DNA of 64,000 nucleotides. Source: Corynespora cassiicola (taxonomy: Eukaryota > Ascomycota > Dothideomycetes > Pleosporales > Corynesporascaceae). The stretch is from the NCBI GenBank assembly GCA_022059125.1, contig JAEUWY010000006.1:2604001-2668000 (forward strand), written 5' to 3'. The stretch's first letter is position 1. Each line of letters opens with the position of its first letter. Under the pieces are notes generated by a model. That model saw nothing but the letters and a program-made list of their open reading frames with translations. It searched no databases and had not been told where the DNA came from. The translations under genes and the position numbers were made by a program. Positions 22,013 through 32,756 of the stretch are shown in pieces.

Positions 22013-23006
22013 TCATGCTGCTAACCAACTTGCCTGATGAAAATTTTGAGCGGTTTCAAGTTGCCTCAGAAGCACAAATAACCTCTTGTAGTCTTTCTGT
22101 TCCCGGCTAAAGCCTCCATAAGCTTGCTCCAACTGCTCAAAAGCTACCTTCAAGACCTTTGCAAACCCCCAGCTGATATCCCCACTATTTTCCTTTTGCA
22201 AAGCAAGTTCATGCTTCAGAATGTCTAACACGTGCCCAAAAGAAGCCTTGGTTGAGCTTTCGGACATTTCAGCCTCCAAGGAGGGAAGGCATCGAACCCA
22301 GTGCAGTTGAAAGTTAATCCAAGCGTCAGAAACAGCGCCTTCTGAACTTTTGCGACCTTTTGGTGTTGACCTTGGAATCAAAGCCTTGCGTTTTCGGTTC
22401 TTTAAAGGCTTCTTTCAAACATATCAGTCTGCATTCAATTCTAAGCCAGATGATAATACATACCGTGACTCTGCCTTGGTCTATGTACTTCTCAGCCGGT
22501 CTTAGGCGAGGTACGTATCGACGATAATACATAGCACCCTTCGTCGAATGAGCTGGAGACCAGGGCGTTCTGCACATTGGGCATGTCTTGGAGTTATTCA
22601 TGCTACACTGAACTCGAAACCATTCCCGTATACAGGAATTGCAGAATATATGCCCTAAGGATCGATTAATAGATACACGTGTGACGAGTTTCACACTTAC
22701 CACAACTTGTCGATACTCGACATTTGGTATGAAACTCAGTTTCCTGGCAGATAGTGCACTCAGAACCTGATAACTTAATCACCTTTGATGGTGAATCCTG
22801 TCGATGGATGCGACAAGTCATTAGTTTTTTGTCGTTTCGAGATGTAGAGGCGTCATCTGGAGCACCTATGCAGCCCAAACAACAGACCTAACAAGATGAG
22901 CGTAGCCTAACGTCTCTATTGCTGTCATACTTACACATGAGCACTCGTCAAAAACAAACTTAGTACAGCCAAGTTCTTTATAACAAAAAGCGCATGTTTC
23001 AATCAT
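22013..23006 (-). CDS. RING-HC zinc-finger protein, probable E3 ubiquitin ligase
   Basis: Four exons on the minus strand: 22935-23006, 22701-22887, 22464-22654, 22013-22411, joining in frame to 282 residues. Introns are 47, 46 and 52 bp; the first two have GTAAGT donors, the third GTATGT with a tandem AAG acceptor. The RING is split by intron 2 and reads CTICQETEFHTKCR, SCGHIFCNSCIREW, CPMCRTPW: a C3HC4 finger. An extra Cys-rich N-terminus (CAFCYKELGCTKF, CSCVCCLGC) comes before it and may bind zinc. After the RING come a basic linker (KPLKNRKRKALIPRS) and a helical C-terminal part with heptad-like leucines. RING-HC proteins recruit E2 enzymes; the substrate is unknown. Confidence 0.78.
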
Positions 23007-23986
23007 AGTCTCCAAATCAATGAGAACTATTTTACTCTCTTTTCACATTTTATTAGAACTGTGAATACAGATGTTGCTATGACATACCACTGTTTGATGC
23101 CTTCTCCATGGCGTGTGCCTGCGAATATGGTGTCATGATGATATTTTGACAATTCAAGATAGATTGGTAACAGATGCGAATAGTAATCGATGTGATTAAC
23201 AACTAGGACAACGGCGTATTGCTCCCTTTGTGCCACCCAAGGCAGACTTATAAACAGCACAGAGGGTAACAAGCCGCTCTTCTAGCGCCCGGATGTATGT
23301 TTTCCGTATCGATGAGCAAACTATGCATGAAGATGGCAGTTTGATGGCCTATGGACACCTGATAGAGGCTCCACTCTCTCTCAATCTGGAACCAGGGGGT
23401 GGCCTCGCGCGCTGATATCTGTCCACAACCGGCAAACACTGCCCTGAGCAGAGATATATTTAGAGTATGATTGCATAGATGTGCTGGATGACGGGTTCAT
23501 GATGGCCAATGATTCCTCACTAGGCCCAAGACCTGTTGCTAAGGGGTGGCTTTGCCCTTTCAACCCTGAGAAAAACGCCTTGGGGTAATTGGAACCACCA
23601 TATTAGGTACCACTGTTTCCATAGAACTCTTGATACCTCATTTCGAATTGTGTGGCGCCTTTTTCTCCAATAGGCTCTGCGATATTCAGCACAGAGTACT
23701 GCATGGTAAGCTGGAAAATGTGTAGATGGTAACGGAGTCTTCTCGAACCCAAAAGAGCATATCAGACCTCAAATTTGGCTTTACTGGGATCTATACGAGG
23801 CATACTTCATGCATGTATAACACTTGACAAGGAAGAGATAAGGCGTTCCGGAAATACAGTGCCTATCATAGGAGACGGAACATGGCCTAAGCTCGGGAGC
23901 CTTGGTATAAAAGGGACTGACTATCAACCATTTCAATTAACTTCACTCGTAACAGCAACTAAAGCTCACGATATTTCCAATCTACT
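23007..23986. other. intergenic with unsupported minus-strand frames
   Basis: Three overlapping minus-strand frames between 23027 and 23563 (63-81 codons) look partly protein-like but could not be joined by good splice sites and match nothing I know; they may be a decayed gene. At 23905-23913 GGTATAAAA, about 80 bp before the ATG at 23987, is a likely TATA box for the next gene. Confidence 0.4.
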
Positions 23987-24645
23987 ATGCCTGAATCATC
24001 TGGCACCAACGAGGACCCTCACATGTACGATGAAGAGATTAGAGTCAACAGCGAGAGGCTCAAGATCGCTTCTAAGTCAAACTCGTTTTCTGCCGCCAGT
24101 CCTGTCATATACGAAACAGGAAATGCAATAGAGGAAGTATGGTTGAAAACTAGGTCCTGTTTTTATACTTTCATCATGCTTACAGGTACGCCCAGAGTAA
24201 GAACAACACACTTCCGAATCAAAAGAGCGACTCGCTTTCGAAACACTGCACCCGAAGCAATCAATCATGCCCACAACCCAACTCTAGAAGTGGAAAGAGG
24301 AAGTTCAGCGATCTCCCGAAAGTCAATATGGAAGGTGGAAAGAATAACAACGACTGTCATAGTGAGTACTTAGGCCCTTGACCTGACACAGTTTCTTCGC
24401 TGAGTAGATGAGATGGCGTAGAACAGTTGAAGAATACTATCCGGGAGGTTTCGATGAAAATAACTGCACTGGAGGCAAAGCATAAAGATATTCAAACAGA
24501 AATCGATTCACTTCGATCCGAGCAGAACAGAATAGTGGAGTTGATAGGAACTTTGCAGAGAGAGTCTGTGTACCCCAATAAGGCCCTGAAAAGGAGCGGC
24601 GAATCTTACACTAAAAGACAACAAAGGAAAAGAAGAAAGTGTTGA
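23987..24645 (+). CDS. small protein with C-terminal coiled coil, unknown
   Basis: Proposed exons 23987-24136, 24196-24361 and 24413-24645 join in frame to 182 residues. Donors are GTATGG and GTGAGT; acceptors were chosen by frame because the first strong CAG of intron 1 leads to a stop. The N-terminal two thirds are polar and Asn/Ser-rich with a short basic patch (SGKRKFSD). The C-terminus has a helical stretch with heptad spacing (ITALEAKHKDIQTEIDSLRS) and ends in a very basic tail (KRQQRKRRKC). A nuclear, dimerising protein is possible, but it lacks the bZIP basic signature. I do not recognise the family. A TATA box lies upstream. Confidence 0.5.
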
Positions 24646-25253
24646 ATATGAACGACATGCATGAAGTTTCTATCTTCCTCTTCTCTATATAAGGCGGTCA
24701 TAGATTGAACTAGAATTTGCTACGTTGTTTTTTGTTGTCAAAGAAAATGTCACATGCGTGAGGCGCAAAATAGGAGGTTTTTTAGTCGCAAACTCACGGT
24801 CTGCAGGAAGCTATGTCAACCGCAAAATTCGACTCGGGTTGCGAACAGGGAAGGGGTTTGAATCGTCGACGGAATCTAAGCATTGGTGTGGTAATTCCTT
24901 CAAGTTGGGACAGGGGTGACTGGTGGGGCTAAATATGCGCTGCATGTGCCATCCCTGCTGGCGCGAATGTACGGCGCGTACATCCCGGCTGTCCGCGTCT
25001 GACTTGACTTCTGGTCTGAAACCATGTAACGTTACTTCCTGATTAGGATGCACATTTAGATGCATAACAATCTCTCATAATATATTCATAATATTTGCTA
25101 ACTATCACTGGGTCCAACATACTGCACCAACATTCTTCAGTGGTTGACTTGTGTATTGATCCCTATTTTCCATTCCCATTTCTATTCTCCAATCCAAACG
25201 ACGAAAGTCAATCAAAATATGATGACTGAGTGTTTTCAATGTCACACTTGCCA
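24646..25253. other. intergenic
   Basis: 608 bp with no frame above 84 codons and no domain. A GC-rich segment near 24940-25010 stands out slightly. Nothing supportable. Confidence 0.45.
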
Positions 25254-25685
25254 TTATCTGATACGGTTCGGCTCTAACTTGCTTGTTTCCTGCAACAATC
25301 GGTTCTGCTTCGATTTTCTTTGCCGGTAGTATCCAAACAAGCCCACTAAGATAATTAGAAGTAGCACACCAGCTACCAGCCCACCAATCGCTCCACTTGA
25401 CATCTTGGTTGAACTTTTACTGTGCGCCTTCCGGGTTGCAGCGGAGTTGGGTAGAGCGGTTGACTGGGGGCTAGCATCGACCAGACTGGAGGACACGCTC
25501 TTAACGGCCCTCATATGGATGAATTGATCGATTGGTAGCATTTTGCGGATTGTTGTGATGCGAAGATTATTTTTGGCAGATGTCAGAATTATGTGGTGCA
25601 CAAAATGCGTAATATCGTTGGGAAATGGTATACAGCAGCGATTCTTGGGGGATTTATGTAGGTACGCGTCATCCCTGGATAACAA
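25254..25685 (-). CDS. single-pass membrane protein fragment, Ser/Thr stalk
   Basis: The open frame has no ATG at its upstream end (it opens at a TTG), so either an upstream exon is missing or the true start is an internal ATG (for example MLPIDQF). The readable part ends with a Ser/Thr-rich stalk (SPQSTALPNSAATRKAHSKS), then SSGAIGGLVAGVLLLIILVG and FGYYRQRKSKQ: a single Gly-rich TM helix with a stop-transfer basic patch. This is the usual layout of fungal cell-wall sensor-like membrane proteins. The extracellular domain was not found upstream, so the gene may be partial or decayed. Confidence 0.45.
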   Translation of the reverse strand: MLSRDDAYLHKSPKNRCCIPFPNDITHFVHHIILTSAKNNLRITTIRKMLPIDQFIHMRAVKSVSSSLVDASPQSTALPNSAATRKAHSKSSTKMSSGAIGGLVAGVLLLIILVGLFGYYRQRKSKQNRLLQETSKLEPNRIR

Positions 25686-25860
25686 TTTTAAGTTTCTATT
25701 TTTAGAAAGCTAGACCTGATAATCAAAAACTGTTTTTGGTTTTCCGGAAGAGGAAAGTAGAAACCCAGAAATGAATATCTTTCGGTAGGCTGCGGTCTGA
25801 CTATTTAACTGCCATATTTCACTAGTGTAAGCCTGGTCATGCTTGTGAATAGATGCCAAA

Positions 25861-26616
25861 ATGAGTTTTATTGAACAAGCCTTCTTTTTACTCTATACAA
25901 TGTCCCTAATTCTAAAAGGAGACAGCCACAGTTGGGTTGAACGAGCATACGTGTTATTAGAAGGTAGCATTATAGGAGAGGCTGGATTTCCTCGCGGCTA
26001 CGGAAGGATTCTGGTGTCTTCCTTGTGATTTAGCTAATTCAATCACATAGTATCCCGCACCACAGGCTTTTCCGACAATGACATGATGTATAGGTTGCCA
26101 CCTCCAGGACGTTCACCCAGCGAGATTGTACCCGGTGATTTGATATGCAAGGACACTCAAACTACTTACAATCAGACTAATGGGAGTCCACGGCTAGTAG
26201 CACATTCGGGTGAAGCTGTCTTACTCTTGTATCAAGAAAACGGTCACGTGACAAAAATCCAAAACGATCCAGGCCATCCTCATCCAGGAACCGTAACTAT
26301 CTTTGGTACGTCGAGCCCATCTCCTGCTGACGGTTTTCAGAGCATTATTGGAACTGCAACTCGGCTTCGAGAAACTTCATTTGACGATGGACTATGTTAC
26401 CAAGACAATGGTACACCTATGGCGATGAGTAGAAAGACGCGCTCGCATCGTCCAAAGCTTCAGGAAGAAGGTCCTGATCTCTGGTGCGGTAGTAACGTAC
26501 AGCTTCCTTTTGATTTGAGCCCGGGAACTATCTATACTCTATACTGGATGTGGAATTTTGATGGACTAGGGTTCACAGAGAGGTATACTACTTGCTTAGA
26601 TGTCCTAATCATCTAA
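25861..26616 (+). CDS. DUF7492-like secreted protein with non-canonical GA-AG intron
   Basis: Exon 1 (25861-26002) encodes a signal peptide followed by HSWVERAYV and AGFPRGY; exon 2 (26051-26616) resumes with SRTTGFSDNDMMYRLPPPGR, DLICKDTQ, LLLYQENGHVT, DDGLCYQDNG, GPDLWCGSN, GTIYTLYWMWNFDG and ERYTTCLDV, the pattern of a fungal secreted family known as DUF7492. Joined this way the protein is 235 residues in one frame. The intron would be 48 bp, ends ATAG and has a CTAAT branch point, but begins GA where GT is needed (G/GAAGGA instead of G/GTAAGG). Either a base was lost from the donor or the splice is non-canonical. Cleavage before HSWVE would leave an N-terminal His; whether it binds copper is not known from the sequence. 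Confidence 0.68.
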
Positions 26617-27448
26617 ATACTAGAGATTCATGTTATTGTACTGTAGTTAGTTAATGTAGTTAGAAATTGTCAGCTCGAATAGCTTACTTCACATTGATAC
26701 AATTCTTAAAGAGTCATAGATTTAACCAGTACTTCATAGCTAACAAATTTCATGCTTCCAATATCCAGGTGGGCTTCTTAAGGTTCAGCTATACTAATTG
26801 CCTCTAGCTTCTCATCAATTTCTATATATAGTGAGCTTCCAATATTTCTAATAATAAGGCTTGATTTACCATTGCAAATCAGAGTAAAACTGTCTTGTTG
26901 TTGGGCTAAGTGCTCCATCCAGCTGGGGCGTGTCTTGAAGGTCTCCAAGAGTTGGGTGAGTTTGGCGAACTCCACGGTAACATGTCCCTGAAATCGTTCC
27001 ATTCTTCGTCTCAAATTTCTTTGGATGTGGTCATCTTGTACAGCTTGCATATGAATGCATAAAGTGCAGACGCAGGTGCTGTCTAACTGTTGTTTGAAAG
27101 GAAACTTGCTCACAGCGTCCGGAAGGTACGGATCATTCAAAGCATGACTATTTTCGCGTGAATAGATATTAAAACAACGTACAAGAAGTTGTGTTTGAAG
27201 GTAAGAAAAGGCTAGGTAGCGTGTATAAGGCATATTGGAATATGTGTATATTGTAAACAAGATGGCTTGAGGAAATCCGATCTTGGTTTATTAACCTTTC
27301 CCCAATCAAAGACATTTCAAGCCTCTTGCACAAGCGCACAATATTTTTTGATTGTTGAAAATGGAATGTGGAAATCGTAACGCATTGAGATTCAAAATTC
27401 ATTTTTCATTTTTGTACATACTCACTTATTGGCCACATTTGTGTTATC
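26617..27448. other. stretch with uncertain minus-strand coding
   Basis: Minus-strand frames 26778-27260 (160 codons) and 27169-27402 (77 codons) overlap. The former includes a helical part (HIQRNLRRRMERFQGHVTVE..LLETFKTRPSW) that reads like protein and could be the 3' exon of the gene at 27449-28374 or a separate gene. I could not find a convincing splice join. Confidence 0.35.
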
Positions 27449-28374
27449 TCAAGGCTTTCCAACGCTGGCATATCGAAAAACACATTCCCAGAGAATACTA
27501 GAGGTTAGAGAAAGTTCAGCAGCGATATGAGAATGTTGCATCCTGTCCTGTGCCACGGCCCAGAAATACGCTACTCGCATTTGTAATCTGGTTTCCGGAG
27601 ATTCGCACCTCCTATCCCAAAGTTGACCTACAAAACCCCGAACGTCTACAATAATGTTGATTACATCTTTCTCAGCTTTACAGAGTACAGGATTGAGATT
27701 GACTTTGATTGATTCAGCCATCCTTGCTTGGGAGAAATCTTTTAAATCTCTTTTCTGGAGATCTGGATGCCGAACTGTCGTGTTTCCAATTGGTTGTGAC
27801 TTGTGATTCGATGGTGTCTCGATACTCAGACGAATAGCTCCGTGGTCAGAAACTGCAGAAGAATAGTACCTTTGCAGTTTCTCCATCTTCTTGATATATT
27901 CTCCAACTCCTGAGGCTTGATGGATCAGAGGCTTCTTCGGCTCCGGTTCAGAAACGGGCTGGAATGTTTCACAAGTGCAATTGCTATGCAACCCTATCCT
28001 ACAGCCGCTTTCCCCGGATAGACTTCGAAACGTATCGAACGGAGGCATTTGAAAGTGGTCTTTCGAGCTAGCCTCAGACTGCGATCTTAGGCTAGGTAGG
28101 TGGATTGGGTTCTGGGTATGCACATGAAAAAGGTCAGGTATCCCAGCAATGTTTGAATCATTCTGCTGTCCTATTTTGTCTTGATGTTTGAACTGCAATG
28201 GAACAGGTGCTTTTTCTGTTTGGAAGCTTTGATCTTCATTCGCTGGACATAGCATGGCAGAAATAGAATGCCTATCTGCTTGAAGTTAATCGGCTTATCC
28301 GTCGTCACAAACAAAAAGGGAAACCTACAGAAATCTTGATGCATATGATTGCTTCTCTCTCCCTGGACGCTCAT
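27449..28374 (-). CDS. unknown protein, Cys/Pro-rich N-terminus and helical C-terminus
   Basis: Exon 1 (28329-28374) starts MSVQGERSNHMHQDF; an 86-bp intron (GTAGGT..TCCAG) joins it in frame to 27449-28242, giving 279 residues. The N-terminal half is polar (QSFQTEKAPVPLQFKHQ). A short cluster CRIGLHSNCTCETF and then KPLIHQASGVGEYIKKMEKL precede a helical end (ETRLQMRVAYFWAVAQDRM). The 3' end is uncertain: another intron near 27480-27510 (CTAAC then CTCTAG) could lead on to the frames further left. I do not recognise it; it might be the tail of a Zn-finger-type regulator. Confidence 0.5.
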
Positions 28375-28622
28375 GACTGTGTTTCTTATTTCAGGTAACT
28401 GAGTACTATGTTTCTCTGGGAGCGATCAGTGATAGTACTTGCTGTACCAGAAAGCAAGGTAATGAAAGCAAATTCGCGGCCTTAAATCCCACATGGGATG
28501 CAACTTACGTCAGGGAAGTGCCCCTACGGGCTATTGTGCCATGCGGCGCGGATACATTTTTGGATTTTCAAATTTGGAATGTCGGTTAAGGGATACAAGA
28601 CCTCATTTTCCACTTCAGTGCA

Positions 28623-28826
28623 GGGGCGCGAATGGACTGGGGGTTTTTGTCCCGCAGGCGCTTGTGTTGCACAGGGTCTTATTTCCCGCAGGGGCGATTG
28701 TAGAATGCGGGCTGGCGGCGTCGAGGGGCGTGGATGGACTAGGGCAGAATTTCCCATAAGCGCTAATGTTGCACAGGGTCTTTTTTCTCGCAGGGGCAAC
28801 TGTAGGATGCGGGCTTGTGGCGTTGA
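28623..28826. repeat. two 102-bp GC-rich tandem units
   Basis: 28623-28724 and 28725-28826 are about 80% alike, and a third unit starts but stops after a few bases at 28827. Each contains TGTTGCACAGGGTCTT and GGATGCGGGCTTG-like segments. 102 is a multiple of three, so one plus-strand frame (28498-29052) runs through as a 34-residue repeat, but most differences are transitions with no third-position bias that I can see. Confidence 0.8.
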
Positions 28827-29433
28827 GGGGCGCAGGGTTACGTCAGGATTAGCCGCAGTGCAGCGGTTACGGGATGTTAACTTGCATGGGCTCAGATCCC
28901 GCAGGGGAGAAACGCCCGTGTTTTCCGCTCATCGAGCTCTTATTGGCCAGGTTACAGTTGGTACCTGCGTTTTTTCGAGGTTAGTCTGCCGATATACTTG
29001 CCGATGGCCCTACACGCCTCTCGCCCGCAGGGACAAGCACACCATCGCTTAGGTTTAGTTCTGATCATGCGAACCGTATCAATGTTGCGGCACAGCTGGT
29101 GGGGACTCCTCTTCCGTGCAAGCCTATTCGAACAACGAAAAACCCCCTCAATAGTTATTCATTGCCGGAAAATGATTGTTTGAAACGCCGGTAATGTTTT
29201 GAAAAAAATCTGCAGCTATGGAGATGGGTCTCATTTTTTTTTATCTGACATTCAGCTCTTTCTACTCTTCCATCTCCGATACGCGTACATAAACGTAGGG
29301 ACTCTTTTTATCCAGGTCAAAATCGTAGGAGCTTTGAGAAAACAAAACTTCATTGTAACTAACTAGGGACTCAAATTTGCTCGTATTTTCTTCTATTGGT
29401 TCTGTACAGGTTTCTTGCAGCCACATGAAATAT
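28827..29433. other. intergenic
   Basis: GC-rich remainder of the repeat zone, then the 3' flank of the ferric reductase-like gene. No supportable gene. Confidence 0.45.
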
Positions 29434-31158
29434 CTAAGAATATCTAACACGGGACGCCCGGCCAGCGACAGTTTCCTCCGGGCGGAACCCAGCTGTTACC
29501 ATATGGATATCTTCTTTACTCTCACGTAGTCCGCTCCTTACCGCTTCCTCGAAATTTGGCGTGCCGCATACTATCTCGATCGTTAGCAATGCTAACGTGA
29601 TAAACTCTAAAAGGCCCTATACCTGAGACTACCATGTTACCGGCGTCAGCTGAATTTTCTTTACTGATATACCAACCGACATCAAGAGATTGGTCAGTTT
29701 CAAACCAACGCTTGCCTGTTCTCTCTTCAACGGTTTGCAATTTGGTATTTGGTGGCGTATAAAGGGCTATAGTAAAGATATGCCGATGATCCATTTCATG
29801 AAGACGGTCAAGGAAGCCACGCGCCCATGCCACCTGGTCTATACCATGTTAGATAAGCCAAAAATATTAATAGAAGAAATACCATGTGACTCAAGGAACC
29901 ATACTAGGGTGAGTCTTCGGACTCTTGCGCTCTGATCTTCATGAGCCTCAAGAAGGCGTTTGATAGGGAGAAGATGAGCCGCAATTCCAATGCCGCTAGC
30001 CATGAACAGCACTTTGTCGAAGCCATTCAATGGTACCTCATGGCCATAAGGGCCATCGATGATCACAGAGGACCTTAGATGGGGTGAGGTGAAAATCGTA
30101 TCGCTAAGACCCCCAGCCCTTTCTATTAGGAGGACGATCGACCTTTCGTCTGCCCATGCGATCATGTACGGGTGCGACTGGACAAAACCTAATCTGTGTG
30201 GGGCAATTTTTGGCAATGTGAGATACACGTATTGCCCCGGGGTAGCTTTCCAAGGCCTCTTTGGGAGAATCTTTACTTGCACGGCCTGGGTGGCGCTTTG
30301 ACTGGGGAAGTAGTTGAGCACCGGGCTATCAGGGAACCTAGATCCCCAATTCCGACGAACCAACAAGACAGCCCACATCGCATGCTGACCCAACCAAGTC
30401 AGAGCAGCTATTCCTAGGAAAATGGTAGAGCGAGTTCTTCCAGGTCGTATGTGAAACCACAGGGTGATCCCAAGGGCGAGTGCGAATACCAGGTGGCTCT
30501 TAAGAAACAGTTCGTACATATATCTCCTGATATAGAGAATGGAAAGGCCACCAAGAGCTGTAAGAAGAGAGAGCAACTATTTTGATATCAGCTGGCATCA
30601 AAGCACAGATTACGTAGGCATTGCTACCAAAGTCTCCTTTACCGATGATGAAGAGGCAGTGGCGTTGATGACACCGTGGACCAGACCCTGTATTACGCAT
30701 ATTCGACCCACCCACCGATGGAAGAGGTGAAATTCACTCAAAGAAAGACGCAGTATTCGATCTACGAGGAAACTCGTTCGACCCCCAAGGTACAATGGGA
30801 TAGCGTTGATCATAAACAGCGTTGCGCATCGTTTCGCGAGCTCATTCCGATCAGATAGCCTTATGGTGCATGCTACAATATTTCCGGTTATGAAGAGAAT
30901 TAAATTGACAAAGGAAGCGACATTGATATCACCAGAACCTCTCCGGCGCTGGTAAACCAAAGTATATAGAATTTTCTTGCGTAAAAATGAAAATATAACT
31001 CGTCGAGAGGGAGCGTCAAGAAGCCGCCACAGTTTCCAAAGCAACAGAGCGGCAACAGCCGAAGCAAAAGATATGAGGTAAATAAGTGTCGTTTGCATAA
31101 TGATCTGTAGGATTAGGGACAATGTGGTCTCGCACATTAATAGTCGGGATCTCATCAT
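29434..31158 (-). CDS. ferric reductase-type transmembrane flavocytochrome
   Basis: Four exons on the minus strand (30628-31158, 29883-30576, 29623-29838, 29434-29570) join in frame to 525 residues; introns are 51, 44 and 52 bp, the last with a perfect GCTAAC branch point. The N-terminal half has several TM helices with four candidate heme histidines in two pairs: EFHLFHRWVGR with LVHG, and LKSHLVF with LWFHIRP. The cytosolic half has the FAD motif SHPYMIAW, the NADPH pieces GPYG and FMASGIGIAAHLLP, and an end motif VCGTPNFEEAVR in place of the usual CGP. Enzymes of this kind pass electrons from NADPH across a membrane to ferric or cupric chelates. Slightly short at both ends for the family. 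It diverges from the MADS-like gene at 31569. Confidence 0.85.
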
Positions 31159-31568
31159 GATAATGAAATGGCCGATATTTTTGGCAGGTTGTTTACCAAA
31201 TATGAAATGACGGAAATAGAAAACGAAAAAGATTACGGCTTTTCTTGACGAGTTTCAGAAAATGGAAAATCGAGAAAGAAATTGAGCCACTCCAAGAGCG
31301 GAAGCAAGAACGTATGTCAGCCTTGCTGTGCCGCACTGCGCATCGCTGTCCTATTTTTCTAGCTAGGTCTCACGGCGGTCGGAAGCGCGCGGAAATACAT
31401 CGGCCTTGCTTTTACCATCCTACGCTAAATCTTCAGCCACCAACAAGATACCCCGCTCGGAGCGAGATATATCCTCAGGGCATACCACCTTGAAGAGTAC
31501 CCGACAACGGCATTACTACTGCATACTTACAAGTCCTCCAATATCCATTTCAGTAAACAACCTCCAAA
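31159..31568. promoter_or_regulatory. divergent promoter, ferric reductase / MADS-like gene
   Basis: 410 bp between two divergent starts. No GATA-type iron box cluster or other operator was evident on reading. Confidence 0.35.
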
Positions 31569-32756
31569 ATGATGTCCACTATGAAACAAGACAAGTTTTT
31601 CGCTCGCCGCCGCAAGGGTCTTGACAGAAAGGCCACGGATCTGGTCTTGAAGGAGCTCCAGCGAGGAAACCACGTAAGGGTGACAATTATCTATCAACAT
31701 GGAAACGAATTCTCATTCTTTCGCTCTCATCCTCATCTTGGGCTTCCATCAGTGAAACAGCTGGTATGATTCTATGATGGTTGAACTATAACATTCTAAT
31801 AAGACCAACAGAGTAAAGACGGAGTTCTTCTCACAGACATGGAATCTCATGACCGCGGCAATGAGCAACTCAAATTGATCGACAACTGGAAAAAGAAGGA
31901 GGGCCTTATCAAAGCAATATCGCCCAATGCCGAGTTTATTTCCCTTGCTACAAAGATCCCTTTGCCTGCAGAAAGCCAAAATCAGTCACCGAATTTGCAG
32001 GATCTTCCCTTCCTCAATTATTTTGGGCCAGACCATGGCCTTGATGCAAATGACTTGAACAACAACGTTGGTGGTTGCCAGAGTGTCACAGGAGAGATCC
32101 AGAAGAATGGTGAAGGGGGACAGCCCGATACTCGCATTCAGCGTGATGGAGATGACAAGGATGATGATGAAGAGGAGACTGACACTGAAGAAGACGAAGA
32201 GGATGATGATGATGATGACGATGATGATGATGACGATGACGATGACGAATATGAAGAAGACGGCCAGAGAGCTGCTGCAATCTTAGCTGACATGGCGGGA
32301 AAGGATCATCGTCAGTCACCCAAAAGGCGAAGGGCAGAGAACGTCGATATCTCCCAGTATGCACCCATGATTGCTTTTAACCCTACAGCCCAGGGTGATG
32401 CTCAACAGGCGGCTATTTCAAACTTTTCCAAGGCTCAACAACAATTCCACCCTGCAACTATCAACAATGGAGTGCCCATAACTCATTTTTATCCGCAGCC
32501 CGGTGCCTCTAATGGAAACTCCCAGAATGGGCTTGCTACCCATGGAGAGACGTTTTACAACAACGGAATGTTCCCTGGCTCGGGGCAGTCAGGCATGGCT
32601 CATTTTACCTTTCAAGAGGGTATGAATGGTGGTTTTGCATTGCCGGAGCGGTTGAAAGTTCCTCATATCGCTTCTTCAAGAAAGTCGCGCCGAATCAAAT
32701 CGCAGGAAAAGATGAAGAACCGCAGTGGAAAAAAGTCTCGGAGAAAGACTACGTAG
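31569..32756 (+). CDS. divergent MADS-box-like transcription factor with poly-Asp tract
   Basis: Exons 31569-31763 and 31812-32756 (48-bp intron GTATGA..AACAG) give 379 residues. Residues ~4-60 resemble a strongly diverged SRF-type MADS domain: MKQDKFFARRRKGLDRKATD matches the basic helix (x-F-x-R-R-x-K-G-L-x-[KR]-K-A), followed by a VRVTIIYQ strand and a GNEFSFFRSHPH turn. Invariant residues of canonical MADS boxes are partly missing, so this is a family-level inference. Next comes an acidic region with an uninterrupted Asp run (about 32202-32248, GAT/GAC repeats), then a basic patch (SPKRRRAEN), a Gln/Asn/Gly-rich region and a strongly basic tail (SRKSRRIKS, GKKSRRKTT). Nuclear. Confidence 0.65.
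32202..32248 (+). repeat. GAT/GAC trinucleotide repeat coding poly-Asp
   Basis: A run of GAT and GAC codons inside the MADS-like gene encodes about 15 consecutive Asp. Mixed codons suggest the tract is kept at protein level rather than being a fresh expansion. Confidence 0.9.

Noticed and set aside
28498..29052. 184-codon plus-strand frame over the GC-rich repeat
   Set aside because: Open on the other strand too (28524-28799); differences between repeat units are mainly transitions without codon pattern. Kept as a repeat, not a gene.
32086..32364. Minus-strand His-rich frame opposite the poly-Asp tract
   Set aside because: Pure shadow of the GAT repeat in the MADS-like gene.
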